Part shown: positions 1 to 7,104 of the stretch, one piece after another
How the letters are laid out: every line of letters begins with the position of its first letter
Position numbering within the stretch: the first letter of the stretch is position 1
Source: Spirosoma fluviale
GTDB lineage: Bacteria; Bacteroidota; Bacteroidia; Cytophagales; Spirosomataceae
DNA: 9,190 nucleotides
Direction of reading: 5' to 3'
Assembly: GCA_945860325.1 (NCBI GenBank)
Contig: CAMARL010000066.1
Coordinates: 1 to 9,190 of the forward strand
Program-made: the position numbers and the translations under genes
The notes under the pieces: generated by a model
Database searches by the model: none
What the model saw: the letters and a program-made list of their open reading frames with translations, nothing else
What the model was told of the DNA's origin: nothing

Positions 1-3000
1 GAAGCTAAAAATGCCTTTGGCGACGAAACGATATTTATTGAAAAGTTCATTGACGAGCCTAAACATATAGAGGTGCAGTTATTGGGAGATCAGCATGGGA
101 ATTTAGTTCATTTATATGAGCGTGATTGTTCCGTGCAAAGAAGATTCCAGAAGGTGGTTGAGATAGCTCCTTCATTTGGTTTAAAAGAAGAAACAAAGCA
201 AAAGCTATATGGCTATGCGTTAGCGATCGGAAAGGCTGTTAATTATTACAATGCTGGAACGGTCGAGTTTTTGGTCGATAAAGATGAAAATATTTTTTTC
301 ATCGAGGTAAATCCTCGTATTCAAGTTGAGCACACGATTACTGAAGAAGTAACCGGTATCGATATCGTTCGTACGCAAATATTAATTGCCCAAAATTATA
401 AGTTGTCTGATTCTGGGATTTACATTTTAAGTCAAGCCGATATTCCTTTGCGTGGTTTTGCGATCCAATGTCGGATTACCACGGAAGATCCATCGAATGG
501 CTTTAAGCCCGATTTTGGTACCATTATTGCCTATCGAAATGCCGCCGGTTTTGGAATCAGATTAGATGAAGGATCCTCGTATCCGGGAGTAAAAATTTCA
601 CCTTATTTCGATTCGATGTTGGTGAAAGTAAGTGCCAAAGGTCGAACGCTAAGAGGTGCTTCTGAACGTTTAAATAGAGCTTTAACTGAATTTAGAATTC
701 GTGGGGTAAAAACAAATATTCCATTTTTACGCAATGTAATCACCCATCCTATTTTTCAAGATGGTCAGTGTACGGTCCAATTTATTGACACGCATCCTGA
801 ATTATTTAAATTTAGGCCTACTCGGGATCGTTCTACTAAAGCGCTTCGGTATTTAGGGGAAGTGATTGTGAATGGGAATCCGGATGTAAAGGTTAAGCCC
901 AAGGCTCCTTTTAGATTAGCCACGATCCCATTTGTGGATCCTGCGAAGGAATTTCCATCAGGTAATAAGCAATTGTTGGACGAATTAGGTCCAGAGAAAT
1001 TTGCCAAACATATTCGAGATTCCAAGCAAGTATATTTTACCGATACGACGTTTAGGGATGGGCATCAGTCTTTATTAGCGACCCGAGTAAGAACTCAGGA
1101 TATGCTAGCGGTGGCCAATGGTTTTGCGAAGTCGTTTCCTTCATTGTTTTCGATGGAAGTTTGGGGAGGTGCGACATTTGATGTAGCCATGCGTTTTTTA
1201 CAGGAATCTCCTTGGAAGCGTTTACAGGAATTTAGGGAGGCAATGCCTAACATGTTGCTTCAAATGTTATTTAGGGGTTCCAACGCAGTGGGTTATTCCG
1301 CCTACCCCGATAATTTAATTGAGAAGTTTGTTGAGAAATCTTCAGAAGCTGGAGTTGACGTCTTTCGTATATTTGATTCATTGAATTGGATTGAGGCGAT
1401 GAAAGTTTCCATCAAAGCGGTTCGAGAAAGAACTCCTGGAATCGCGGAAGCGGCTATTTGCTATACGGGTGATTTATATACGAATCCCAAATACAATTTG
1501 CAATATTATTTAGACATGGCACGCCAGTTGGAAGACGCCGGCGCTCACATGCTCGCCATCAAAGACATGGCTGGTTTGTTGAGGCCATTTCAGGCGGCTA
1601 CTTTGGTGACTGAATTAAAAAAGACGGTCGATATTCCGATTCATTTACATACCCATGATACGGCCTCAGTTCAGTCTGCTACCTATTTGAAGGCGATTGA
1701 GGCGGGAGTGGATATTGTCGATGGGGCTTTGGGTGCGATGTCTGGTTTGACATCTCAGCCTAATTTAAATTCTTTGGTGGCGATGTTACAAGGTCAAAAG
1801 AATGAAAGCCATTTGGATTTAGATTTATTAAATGAGTATTCCAATTATTGGGAGGCGGTTCGTGCGATGTATGCTCCATTTGAATCTGAATTAAAGGCGG
1901 GTACAGCTGAAGTTTATACGAATGAAATTCCGGGGGGTCAGTATACTAATTTACGGGGTCAGGCAATCGCCTTGGGTGTTGGCGACAAATTTGAATTATT
2001 AAAAGACAATTATTCGGAGGCGAATAAGCTTTTTGGCGACCTCGTTAAGGTGACGCCTTCATCAAAGGTCGTAGGAGATATGGCCATTTTCATGACGGCT
2101 AACTCACTGACCGCGGAGGATGTTTATGCAAAGGGAAGTACATTGTCCTTTCCAGAATCAGTGAAAGATTTTTTCAAAGGGGGCTTAGGCCAACCGTATC
2201 AAGGATTTCCAAAGCAATTACAAGAGATCATTTTAAAAGGCGAAGTGGCCTTAGAAGGTCGTCCCAATGATCATTTAGCGCCTATTGACTTTGATCAAGA
2301 TTTCAAAGAATTTCAGGCAAAATTCCCTGATATCGAAGACGGTTTCTTTGACTATCTGTCTTACAAAATGTATCCAAAGGTTTTCGAGGACTATTATAAA
2401 AATCATGCACTTTATGGTGAGTTGTCGGCCTTGCCTACACCCGCTTTTTTCTATGGTTTAAAGCAGGATGAGGAAATCATGATTACGATCGAGCCAGGGA
2501 AGACGATCATTGTCAAGTTCCTGTATATGTCGGATCCAGATGAGTCAGGCTTGCGGAATGTGACTTTTGATTTGAATGGTCAAGCCAGGCGAATTAAGAT
2601 TTTAGATCGCAATATTAAGATTGAGAAAGCCCAACATGCGAAGGCGAAGGAGAAGGGGGATATTGGTGCTCCATTGCAAGGCCGATTGAGTCGTATATTA
2701 GTTAAGTCGGGGGATGAGGTAAAGAAAAATGCTCCCTTGTATATTATTGAGGCCATGAAAATGGAATCCATCGTTTCCGCTCCTTTTGAAGGCTTAATTG
2801 GGAATGTTGTGTTGAATGAGGGTACGGTTGTGGAGCAAGATGATTTAGTATTAACGCTAGAGAAGGCTAAATTGCCAGAGCCTGATGTGGAGGAATATTT
2901 ATTTGTCTATGGAACTTTAAGGAGGGATTGTGGTAACGACCTTCATCGATTGATCGCTCGAAATTCCGATTACATAGGCATGGCTACGTTTCAAGGACAA

Positions 3001-3279
3001 ATGTATCACGTAGCAGATTATCCAGGTATTGTGACTTCTGAGAATGCTGCAGACCAAGTGGTAGGTGAACTTTATTTATTATCCAAAACGATTAAATTAC
3101 TGAATGTATTAGATGAGTACGAGGAATTTGATGCGGAAGATTTAACAGCTAGTTTATTTGTCAGAAATAAAGTGGATGTAAATTTGAAGGGAAAAATAAT
3201 CAGCTCGTATGCTTATTTATACAACCGGCCAGTGAATTCGCTGAAACGGATTACATCGGGTGATTTTTTAAAAGGATAA
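1..3279 (+). CDS. pyc: Pyruvate carboxylase with fused C-terminal GGCT-like domain (5' partial)
   Basis: Biotin-dependent carboxylation of pyruvate to oxaloacetate in the cytoplasm, an anaplerotic reaction. The frame is open from base 1 and 1092 residues are visible. The missing N-terminus, about 190 residues by comparison with the family, includes the first part of the ATP-grasp domain. In visible numbering: biotin carboxylase remainder to about 260, with EVNPR at 102-106; carboxyltransferase about 345-620, opening DTTFRDGHQ at 348, with the expected carboxylated metal-binding lysine K521 (IKDMAGL) and metal-binding histidines H550 and H552 (HTHD); the conserved PYC/OADA region about 635-840; biotinyl domain 888-954 with AMKM and biotin-accepting K920. 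A GGCT-like domain, 966-1092, then follows in frame, which ordinary pyruvate carboxylases lack. The loop after HTHDT reads ASVQ where many homologues have SGNG or SGAG. The next gene starts 3 bp downstream, so cotranscription is likely. The carboxylase identity is very secure. Confidence 0.97.
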   Translation, partial: EAKNAFGDETIFIEKFIDEPKHIEVQLLGDQHGNLVHLYERDCSVQRRFQKVVEIAPSFGLKEETKQKLYGYALAIGKAVNYYNAGTVEFLVDKDENIFFIEVNPRIQVEHTITEEVTGIDIVRTQILIAQNYKLSDSGIYILSQADIPLRGFAIQCRITTEDPSNGFKPDFGTIIAYRNAAGFGIRLDEGSSYPGVKISPYFDSMLVKVSAKGRTLRGASERLNRALTEFRIRGVKTNIPFLRNVITHPIFQDGQCTVQFIDTHPELFKFRPTRDRSTKALRYLGEVIVNGNPDVKVKPKAPFRLATIPFVDPAKEFPSGNKQLLDELGPEKFAKHIRDSKQVYFTDTTFRDGHQSLLATRVRTQDMLAVANGFAKSFPSLFSMEVWGGATFDVAMRFLQESPWKRLQEFREAMPNMLLQMLFRGSNAVGYSAYPDNLIEKFVEKSSEAGVDVFRIFDSLNWIEAMKVSIKAVRERTPGIAEAAICYTGDLYTNPKYNLQYYLDMARQLEDAGAHMLAIKDMAGLLRPFQAATLVTELKKTVDIPIHLHTHDTASVQSATYLKAIEAGVDIVDGALGAMSGLTSQPNLNSLVAMLQGQKNESHLDLDLLNEYSNYWEAVRAMYAPFESELKAGTAEVYTNEIPGGQYTNLRGQAIALGVGDKFELLKDNYSEANKLFGDLVKVTPSSKVVGDMAIFMTANSLTAEDVYAKGSTLSFPESVKDFFKGGLGQPYQGFPKQLQEIILKGEVALEGRPNDHLAPIDFDQDFKEFQAKFPDIEDGFFDYLSYKMYPKVFEDYYKNHALYGELSALPTPAFFYGLKQDEEIMITIEPGKTIIVKFLYMSDPDESGLRNVTFDLNGQARRIKILDRNIKIEKAQHAKAKEKGDIGAPLQGRLSRILVKSGDEVKKNAPLYIIEAMKMESIVSAPFEGLIGNVVLNEGTVVEQDDLVLTLEKAKLPEPDVEEYLFVYGTLRRDCGNDLHRLIARNSDYIGMATFQGQMYHVADYPGIVTSENAADQVVGELYLLSKTIKLLNVLDEYEEFDAEDLTASLFVRNKVDVNLKGKIISSYAYLYNRPVNSLKRITSGDFLKG
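2896..3276 (+). other. GGCT/AIG2/YtfP-like domain fused to pyruvate carboxylase
   Basis: Visible residues 966-1092 of the pyc product. The domain opens YLFVYGTLR, the nucleotide-like loop signature of the gamma-glutamylcyclotransferase (AIG2-like) fold. It contains LDEYE, whose last Glu (E1041) aligns with the catalytic Glu98 of human GGCT in LDEQE. It ends NRPVNSLKRITSGDFL, closely resembling the E. coli YtfP C-terminus (QRPVDGLKLIESGDWL as I recall it). The domain looks complete and catalytically plausible. Known members cyclise gamma-glutamyl compounds to 5-oxoproline or act on gamma-glutamylamines, but many, including YtfP, have no proven substrate. Only an 11-residue charged linker (955-965) separates it from the biotinyl domain, and there is no Met codon at the junction. 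The fusion could couple two activities, or could be read-through of a formerly separate neighbouring gene. Confidence 0.88.
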
Positions 3280-3282
3280 ACC

Positions 3283-4029
3283 ATGAAAAATTTTATTTTA
3301 ATTGTATTTTGTTTGATTTCATTGTCGGCGCTAGCCCAAGAAAATCTTAAAAAAGCGCATGCTCATAATGATTATGAACACGCTAAGCCATTTTTTGAAG
3401 CTTATAAATTAGGCTACGGGTCTATAGAGGCGGATGTTTATGCGATTAATGGAGAGCTTTTGGTTAGTCATAATTTAGCGGATATAAAAGCGGATCGGAC
3501 GTTGAAATCCCTGTACATTGATCCCATTGTGGCCGTTTTGAAAGCCAAGAAGCAGGGTAATTTGCATCAATTTTTAATTGATTTTAAAACGAATGCGGAC
3601 TCAACTTTACCCTTATTGATTAAATTTTTAGCGCCGCATAAAGATTTATTTATTAAATCGGGTTTGCGGATTGTTATTTCGGGTAATCGGCCACAGATCA
3701 AGGATTACATTAATTTTCCTACTTGGATCACGTTTGATGGCCGGTCTAATGAAACTTATCCCGCTGGACTAAAGAATTATGTTGTTTTGGAAAGCGAATC
3801 TGTCTATAAATTTGGCATGTGGAGTGGGCAATCACCCATGCCTGCGGGGATGAAAGAGAAACTTAAAGTGTATGTGGAAGCGGTTCATGGAGCAGGTAGA
3901 AAATTGCGTCTATGGGGAACGCCAAACACTTTAATGGCCTATCAAGCACTTTGGGATTTGGGAGTGGATTACATTGGATCAGATAATTTGTCGGAACTGG
4001 CCGACTTTTTGAAATTAGCGGCAAAGTAA
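3283..4029 (+). CDS. Secreted GDPD/PI-PLC-like phosphodiesterase (AIM6-like)
   Basis: A 248-residue exported protein of the PI-PLC/glycerophosphodiester phosphodiesterase superfamily, in the small branch related to yeast AIM6. Residues 1-19 form a signal peptide (hydrophobic core, then SALAQ), so the mature enzyme acts in the periplasm or outside the cell. HAHNDY at 26-31 supplies the first catalytic-type histidine, EAD at 49-51 the acidic metal ligands, SHN at 62-64 the second histidine, and WGTPNT (211-216) with GVDYIGSDNL (227-236) form the C-terminal end of the barrel. The substrate is unknown; glycerophosphodiesters, phosphoinositides or similar are possible. ATG follows the pyc stop by 3 bp, with an AAGGA Shine-Dalgarno at 3272-3276 inside the last pyc codons, which fixes the start and argues for cotranscription with pyc. 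The family call is firm, the exact reaction is inference. Confidence 0.85.
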   Translation: MKNFILIVFCLISLSALAQENLKKAHAHNDYEHAKPFFEAYKLGYGSIEADVYAINGELLVSHNLADIKADRTLKSLYIDPIVAVLKAKKQGNLHQFLIDFKTNADSTLPLLIKFLAPHKDLFIKSGLRIVISGNRPQIKDYINFPTWITFDGRSNETYPAGLKNYVVLESESVYKFGMWSGQSPMPAGMKEKLKVYVEAVHGAGRKLRLWGTPNTLMAYQALWDLGVDYIGSDNLSELADFLKLAAK

Positions 4030-4047
4030 ATAGCTTTGCTTTTTGCC
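4021..4047 (+). terminator. Possible weak intrinsic terminator overlapping the stop codon
   Basis: GCAAAG (4021-4026) pairs with CTTTGC (4034-4039) around a 7-base loop that contains the TAA stop, and a run of five T follows directly (4040-4044). An alternative pairing uses GGCAAA (4020-4025) with TTTGCC (4042-4047). The stem is short and may only attenuate transcription between the phosphodiesterase gene and the next gene. Confidence 0.35.
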
Positions 4048-4070
4048 TTTTATACATAAAACCTATTTTA

Positions 4071-4967
4071 ATGACTACTCGACGATCTTTTATTCAACAA
4101 TCTTCTTTGTTGGCCTTCTCAACTTTAATCCCTTTTTCGGCCAATAAATCTTATCAAATGGGTTATTCAGCCATTACTTGGTCTGGAAACGACGAGCAGG
4201 CCATCACGGATATTGCTTCTTTAGGTTTTAAAGGAATTCAATTACGGGCCAACTCATTTCCAGTGTACAAAGATGATCCCTCTGTTTTGAAGGCGAAGTT
4301 GGATGCCGCCAAATTGAAGTTGGTGATGTTTTCAAGTGGAAATGTTGAAATCGATCCGGCGAAAGAAATGGCGACGATCGAACAGCATGTCAACCATGCA
4401 AAATTCGTTAAAGCTTTAGGTGGGACATCGATCCAATTGACCAATAGTCTTCGGAAAAAAGGAGTTTTACCTACAGAGGCGGAATTAGTTCGCCTGGCAC
4501 AGGTAATGAATGAAATTGGCAAGCGCACGAAAGAAATTGGCATTCAAACCACGTATCACAATCACATGAATCAGTTTGGGGAGACGCCTGAGGAGGTAGA
4601 AACGTTAGTCAAAAATATGAATCCGGCTTATGCCAAATTGCTTTTAGATGTGGCTCATTATTTCCAAGGTGGAGGCAATCCTGCGGAGGCCGTTTTGAAG
4701 TATAAAAATGTTATCCATGCTTTTCATATCAAAGATGTGGAGGCTCCCGTGAAAGGCCAAGAATCTAATCCTAAATCATACAAGTTTATTGAATTAGGCC
4801 AAGGAAAGGTAGATTTAGCGGCAGTTTTTAAAAACATAGATCAAATTAAATTCAAAGGTTGGGCCATTGTAGAATTGGACTCAGTTCCTGATAAAGCTAG
4901 AACGCCTTTGCAATGTGGTCAAATCAGTAGAAATTTTTTGAGCGATAAAATTGGCTATCAATTTTAG
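4071..4967 (+). CDS. Tat-exported sugar phosphate isomerase/epimerase-like TIM-barrel protein
   Basis: A 298-residue protein of the xylose isomerase-like TIM barrel (AP_endonuc_2) superfamily, which includes IolE and hydroxypyruvate isomerase. The N-terminus, TTRRSFIQQ at residues 2-10 followed by a hydrophobic stretch, is a twin-arginine signal, so the protein is probably exported folded with its metal. Barrel landmarks are GYSAITW (31-37), YHNH (162-165), LLLDVAHYF (190-198), HAFHIKDV (216-223) and VELD (267-270). D193, H219 and E269 are the likely metal ligands; the YHNH strand replaces the IEN strand of other members. Related Bacteroidota proteins are annotated for sugar or polyol turnover, but the substrate cannot be read from the sequence. 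The gene starts 41 bp after the phosphodiesterase gene and ends 21 bp before the transporter gene, so the latter two are probably cotranscribed. No Shine-Dalgarno is visible. Confidence 0.86.
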   Translation: MTTRRSFIQQSSLLAFSTLIPFSANKSYQMGYSAITWSGNDEQAITDIASLGFKGIQLRANSFPVYKDDPSVLKAKLDAAKLKLVMFSSGNVEIDPAKEMATIEQHVNHAKFVKALGGTSIQLTNSLRKKGVLPTEAELVRLAQVMNEIGKRTKEIGIQTTYHNHMNQFGETPEEVETLVKNMNPAYAKLLLDVAHYFQGGGNPAEAVLKYKNVIHAFHIKDVEAPVKGQESNPKSYKFIELGQGKVDLAAVFKNIDQIKFKGWAIVELDSVPDKARTPLQCGQISRNFLSDKIGYQF

Positions 4968-4988
4968 TAAATTTTTAAATTACCATAG

Positions 4989-6206
4989 ATGGCTTCTAAG
5001 CGCAATCCCGCGATAGGTTTTATTTTTATTACTTTATTGATTGATGTGATGGGCATCGGCTTAATTATACCCATTTTGCCTACGTTAATTCGTGGGTTTA
5101 CGGGAGGTGATTTAAGTACGGCATCTCAATATGCTGGTTGGCTTATGGCTTCCTATGCCATTATGCAGTTTTTTTTCTCCCCTGTTTTGGGTGGATTGTC
5201 GGATCAGTTTGGACGCCGCCCTATCATTTTAGCCTCACTTTTTGGCTTCTCCATTGATTATTTAATTTTGGCGAATGCGCCTAATATCACGTGGTTATTC
5301 ATCGGCCGATTACTGGCAGGGATCACTGGGGCTAGTTTTACTACGGCTCAGGCGTATATAGCTGATATTTCAAAAGCGGAAGATCGTGCTAAGAATTTTG
5401 GAATGGTGGGTGCTGCTTTTGGTCTAGGTTTTATTATTGGTCCTGCCGTAGGTGGGTATTTAGGAAGTTATGGGGTTCGAGTTCCTTTTTATGCTTCTGC
5501 CGTTTTAACATTGTTGAATGGTTTATATGGCTATTTTGTGCTTCCAGAATCTTTGTCAAAGGAGAATCGAAGGCCATTTGATTGGCGACGTGCTAATCCC
5601 TTGGGTTCCTTGAAGAACATTACAAAATATCCATTAATCGCTGGTTTGGTCGGTGGATTCTTTTGTCTGCAGTTGGCAGGCCAAGCGCATCCCAGCACCT
5701 GGTCTTATTTTACGATGAAAGTTTTTGGCTGGAGTCCAAAGGAAGTCGGTTATTCATTAGCATTTGTCGGTTTAATTGTCGCTATCGTTCAGGGCGGACT
5801 TAACCGCTTAATCATTCCCAAAATTGGCGAAATTAAAGCTATTTCGTATGGTTTGATTTTATATGCCATTGGTTTTTTCCTTTTTTCCTATGCCTCTAAA
5901 TCGTGGATGATGTACGTGTTTATGGTGCCCTTTGGGTTAGGTGGGATCGCTGGTCCAGCTTTACAAAGTTTGATCACCCAGCAGGTGGGTCCAGATGAGC
6001 AAGGGGAGTTGCAAGGAGGATTAACAAGTCTTCAATCGGTAACAACCATTTTAGGGCCTTTATTATCATCCAATTTGTTTGCTTATTTTACTTCTACCCG
6101 TGCCAGTATTTATTTTCCGGGAGCTGCGTTTTTTATGGCGGGAGCACTTGTGGTCGTAGGTTGGTTTGTGGTGATGCGTTCTGTTCCTACTCGTAAAGTG
6201 GTATAA
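4989..6206 (+). CDS. TetA-like major facilitator superfamily transporter (TCR/Tet family)
   Basis: A 405-residue inner-membrane protein of 12 predicted membrane segments with a hydrophilic central loop around 186-212. It resembles the drug:H+ antiporter family that includes TetA. Family marks are LIDVMGIGLIIPILP (17-31); the motif A loop GGLSDQFGRRP (68-78); GRLLAGITGA (106-115); the motif C-like GFIIGPAVGG (147-156); LPESLSKENRRP (185-196), like the TetA central loop; and DEQGELQG (336-343). Intramembrane acids D19 and D90 match Asp15 and Asp84 of TetA(B), but the position of Asp285 is Tyr292 in my alignment. No TetR-type repressor lies beside it, so this is unlikely to be an acquired resistance cassette; it may export a metabolite or various drugs. 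The gene follows the Tat-exported TIM-barrel gene by 21 bp. Family confident, substrate unknown. Confidence 0.9.
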   Translation: MASKRNPAIGFIFITLLIDVMGIGLIIPILPTLIRGFTGGDLSTASQYAGWLMASYAIMQFFFSPVLGGLSDQFGRRPIILASLFGFSIDYLILANAPNITWLFIGRLLAGITGASFTTAQAYIADISKAEDRAKNFGMVGAAFGLGFIIGPAVGGYLGSYGVRVPFYASAVLTLLNGLYGYFVLPESLSKENRRPFDWRRANPLGSLKNITKYPLIAGLVGGFFCLQLAGQAHPSTWSYFTMKVFGWSPKEVGYSLAFVGLIVAIVQGGLNRLIIPKIGEIKAISYGLILYAIGFFLFSYASKSWMMYVFMVPFGLGGIAGPALQSLITQQVGPDEQGELQGGLTSLQSVTTILGPLLSSNLFAYFTSTRASIYFPGAAFFMAGALVVVGWFVVMRSVPTRKVV

Positions 6207-6298
6207 TTTTTAATCGGTGATCTTTTAAGATAAACGGAAATAAAAATAAAATAAAAAAAATTACCTTTAGAAAATTAAACCCTTAAAATATTTTAATC
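6207..6298 (+). promoter_or_regulatory. AT-rich gap with weak promoter-like element
   Basis: The 92-bp gap before the LolA-like gene is rich in A-tracts. TACCTTTA at 6262-6269 matches five of the six fixed positions of the Bacteroidota -7 element (TAnnTTTG), 29 bases before the ATG, but no TTG-type -33 element sits at the right distance upstream. The gap length suggests that the downstream gene has its own promoter; the exact site is uncertain. Confidence 0.25.
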
Positions 6299-7036
6299 AT
6301 GAAATTAATCAAAAGAAGTATCGCATTAGCGATTTTATTTTTGACCAGTGCGGGCATTTATGCACAAACTACAGATGAAATTATCGCGAAGCATCAAGCG
6401 GCTATGGGCAGTCCTGAAAAATGGGCTTCTGTTAAATCCATGGTCATGAAAAGCAAGTTTAATGTTCAGGGAATGGACATTGAGAGCAAGTCATCGATTG
6501 TCGTAGGTAAATCATTTAGAACGGAAGTTGAAGTAATGGGCAATAAAATTATTACCGTTATCGATGGCGAAGGTGGTTGGATGAATCGTCCTGCCATGAT
6601 GGGCGGGACTGGAGAGCCAGAAGATTTGCCTCGTGAGCAGGTTAAAGCAGGTATTTCTCAAAAGAATATAGGGTCTTCATTATTGATTGCCAAAAATGAG
6701 GGTTCCAAAATAGATTTAGTTAGTAAGGAAAAATTAGACGGAGCTGATGTTTATTTATTAAAAGTCACTAAAAAATCGGGAGAAGAGTCACAAGTATTTG
6801 TTTCAGTTTCGACAGGTTTTATTGTAAAGGCAATTAATAAAATGAATGTTCAGGGCCAGCAAGTTGAGGCTGAGGTTTTGTACTCAAACTACAAATCCAT
6901 TGACGGATTGTTTTTTCCTTTTACGGTTGAAACGCCAAGCCCAATGGGTGGAGGAAATATGGTCATAGAAACTTCGTCGATCGATTTGAATCCAGTATTA
7001 GATGCTTCATTGTTTGCTAAACCAGCTAAAAAATAA
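6299..7036 (+). CDS. Secreted LolA-like (outer membrane lipoprotein-sorting-like) protein
   Basis: A 245-residue exported protein with a signal peptide at residues 1-22 (KRSIALAILFLTSAGIYA, then Q). The mature part begins with a short helix containing DEIIAKHQAAMGSPEKW, then alternating beta strands (for example KSMVMKSKFNVQGMDIESKS and EVEVMGNKIITVIDGEGGW) ending YSNYKSIDGLFFPFTV (195-210). This pattern is that of the LolA/LolB-like fold in many periplasmic Bacteroidota proteins annotated as lipoprotein-sorting-like or DUF4292/DUF2092-type. It is not classical LolA, and I cannot assign a cargo. A Met/Gly-rich loop (RPAMMGGTGEPEDL, 97-110) is a local oddity. The gene probably has its own promoter and ends at the bidirectional terminator. 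Family assignment is moderate; export is likely. Confidence 0.75.
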   Translation: MKLIKRSIALAILFLTSAGIYAQTTDEIIAKHQAAMGSPEKWASVKSMVMKSKFNVQGMDIESKSSIVVGKSFRTEVEVMGNKIITVIDGEGGWMNRPAMMGGTGEPEDLPREQVKAGISQKNIGSSLLIAKNEGSKIDLVSKEKLDGADVYLLKVTKKSGEESQVFVSVSTGFIVKAINKMNVQGQQVEAEVLYSNYKSIDGLFFPFTVETPSPMGGGNMVIETSSIDLNPVLDASLFAKPAKK

Positions 7037-7062
7037 AGCTCAATTCTGTTCTGTAAAAATTT

Positions 7063-7104
7063 AAAAATACTCAAAAAACAGTGTGTTTTTTGAGTATTTT
7101 TTTT
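7063..7104. terminator. Bidirectional intrinsic terminator between convergent genes
   Basis: An 18-bp perfect inverted repeat pairs 7063-7080 with 7084-7101 around a 3-base GTG loop. A T-tract follows on the plus strand (7097-7104) and another on the minus strand (the A-tracts at 7056-7067), so it can stop transcription from both sides. It lies 26 bp after the stop of the plus-strand LolA-like gene and one base beyond the minus-strand isomerase stop codon (7103-7105), effectively fused to that gene's end. Confidence 0.88.

Noticed and set aside
765..1025. Antisense open frame of 86 codons within pyc
   Set aside because: It lies wholly over the strongly conserved pyruvate carboxylase frame, shows no family signature and has no ribosome site; a shadow frame.
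2580..2771. Antisense open frame of 63 codons over the biotinyl domain
   Set aside because: Short, opposite a conserved domain, with no recognisable motif; a shadow frame.
3863..4057. Antisense open frame of 64 codons at the end of the phosphodiesterase gene
   Set aside because: It overlaps a conserved GDPD-like C-terminus and the candidate terminator, and has no protein-like signature.
4238..4543. Antisense open frame of 101 codons within the Tat-exported barrel gene
   Set aside because: The sense frame is a clear TIM barrel; the antisense product has no motif and no start context.
4989..6206. Acquired tetracycline-resistance cassette
   Set aside because: No TetR-like gene, integrase, insertion sequence or compositional shift is seen nearby, and the Asp285 equivalent appears lost.
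6889..7074. Antisense open frame of 61 codons at the end of the LolA-like gene
   Set aside because: It starts inside the terminator hairpin and runs opposite a convincing coding region; no homology is recognisable.
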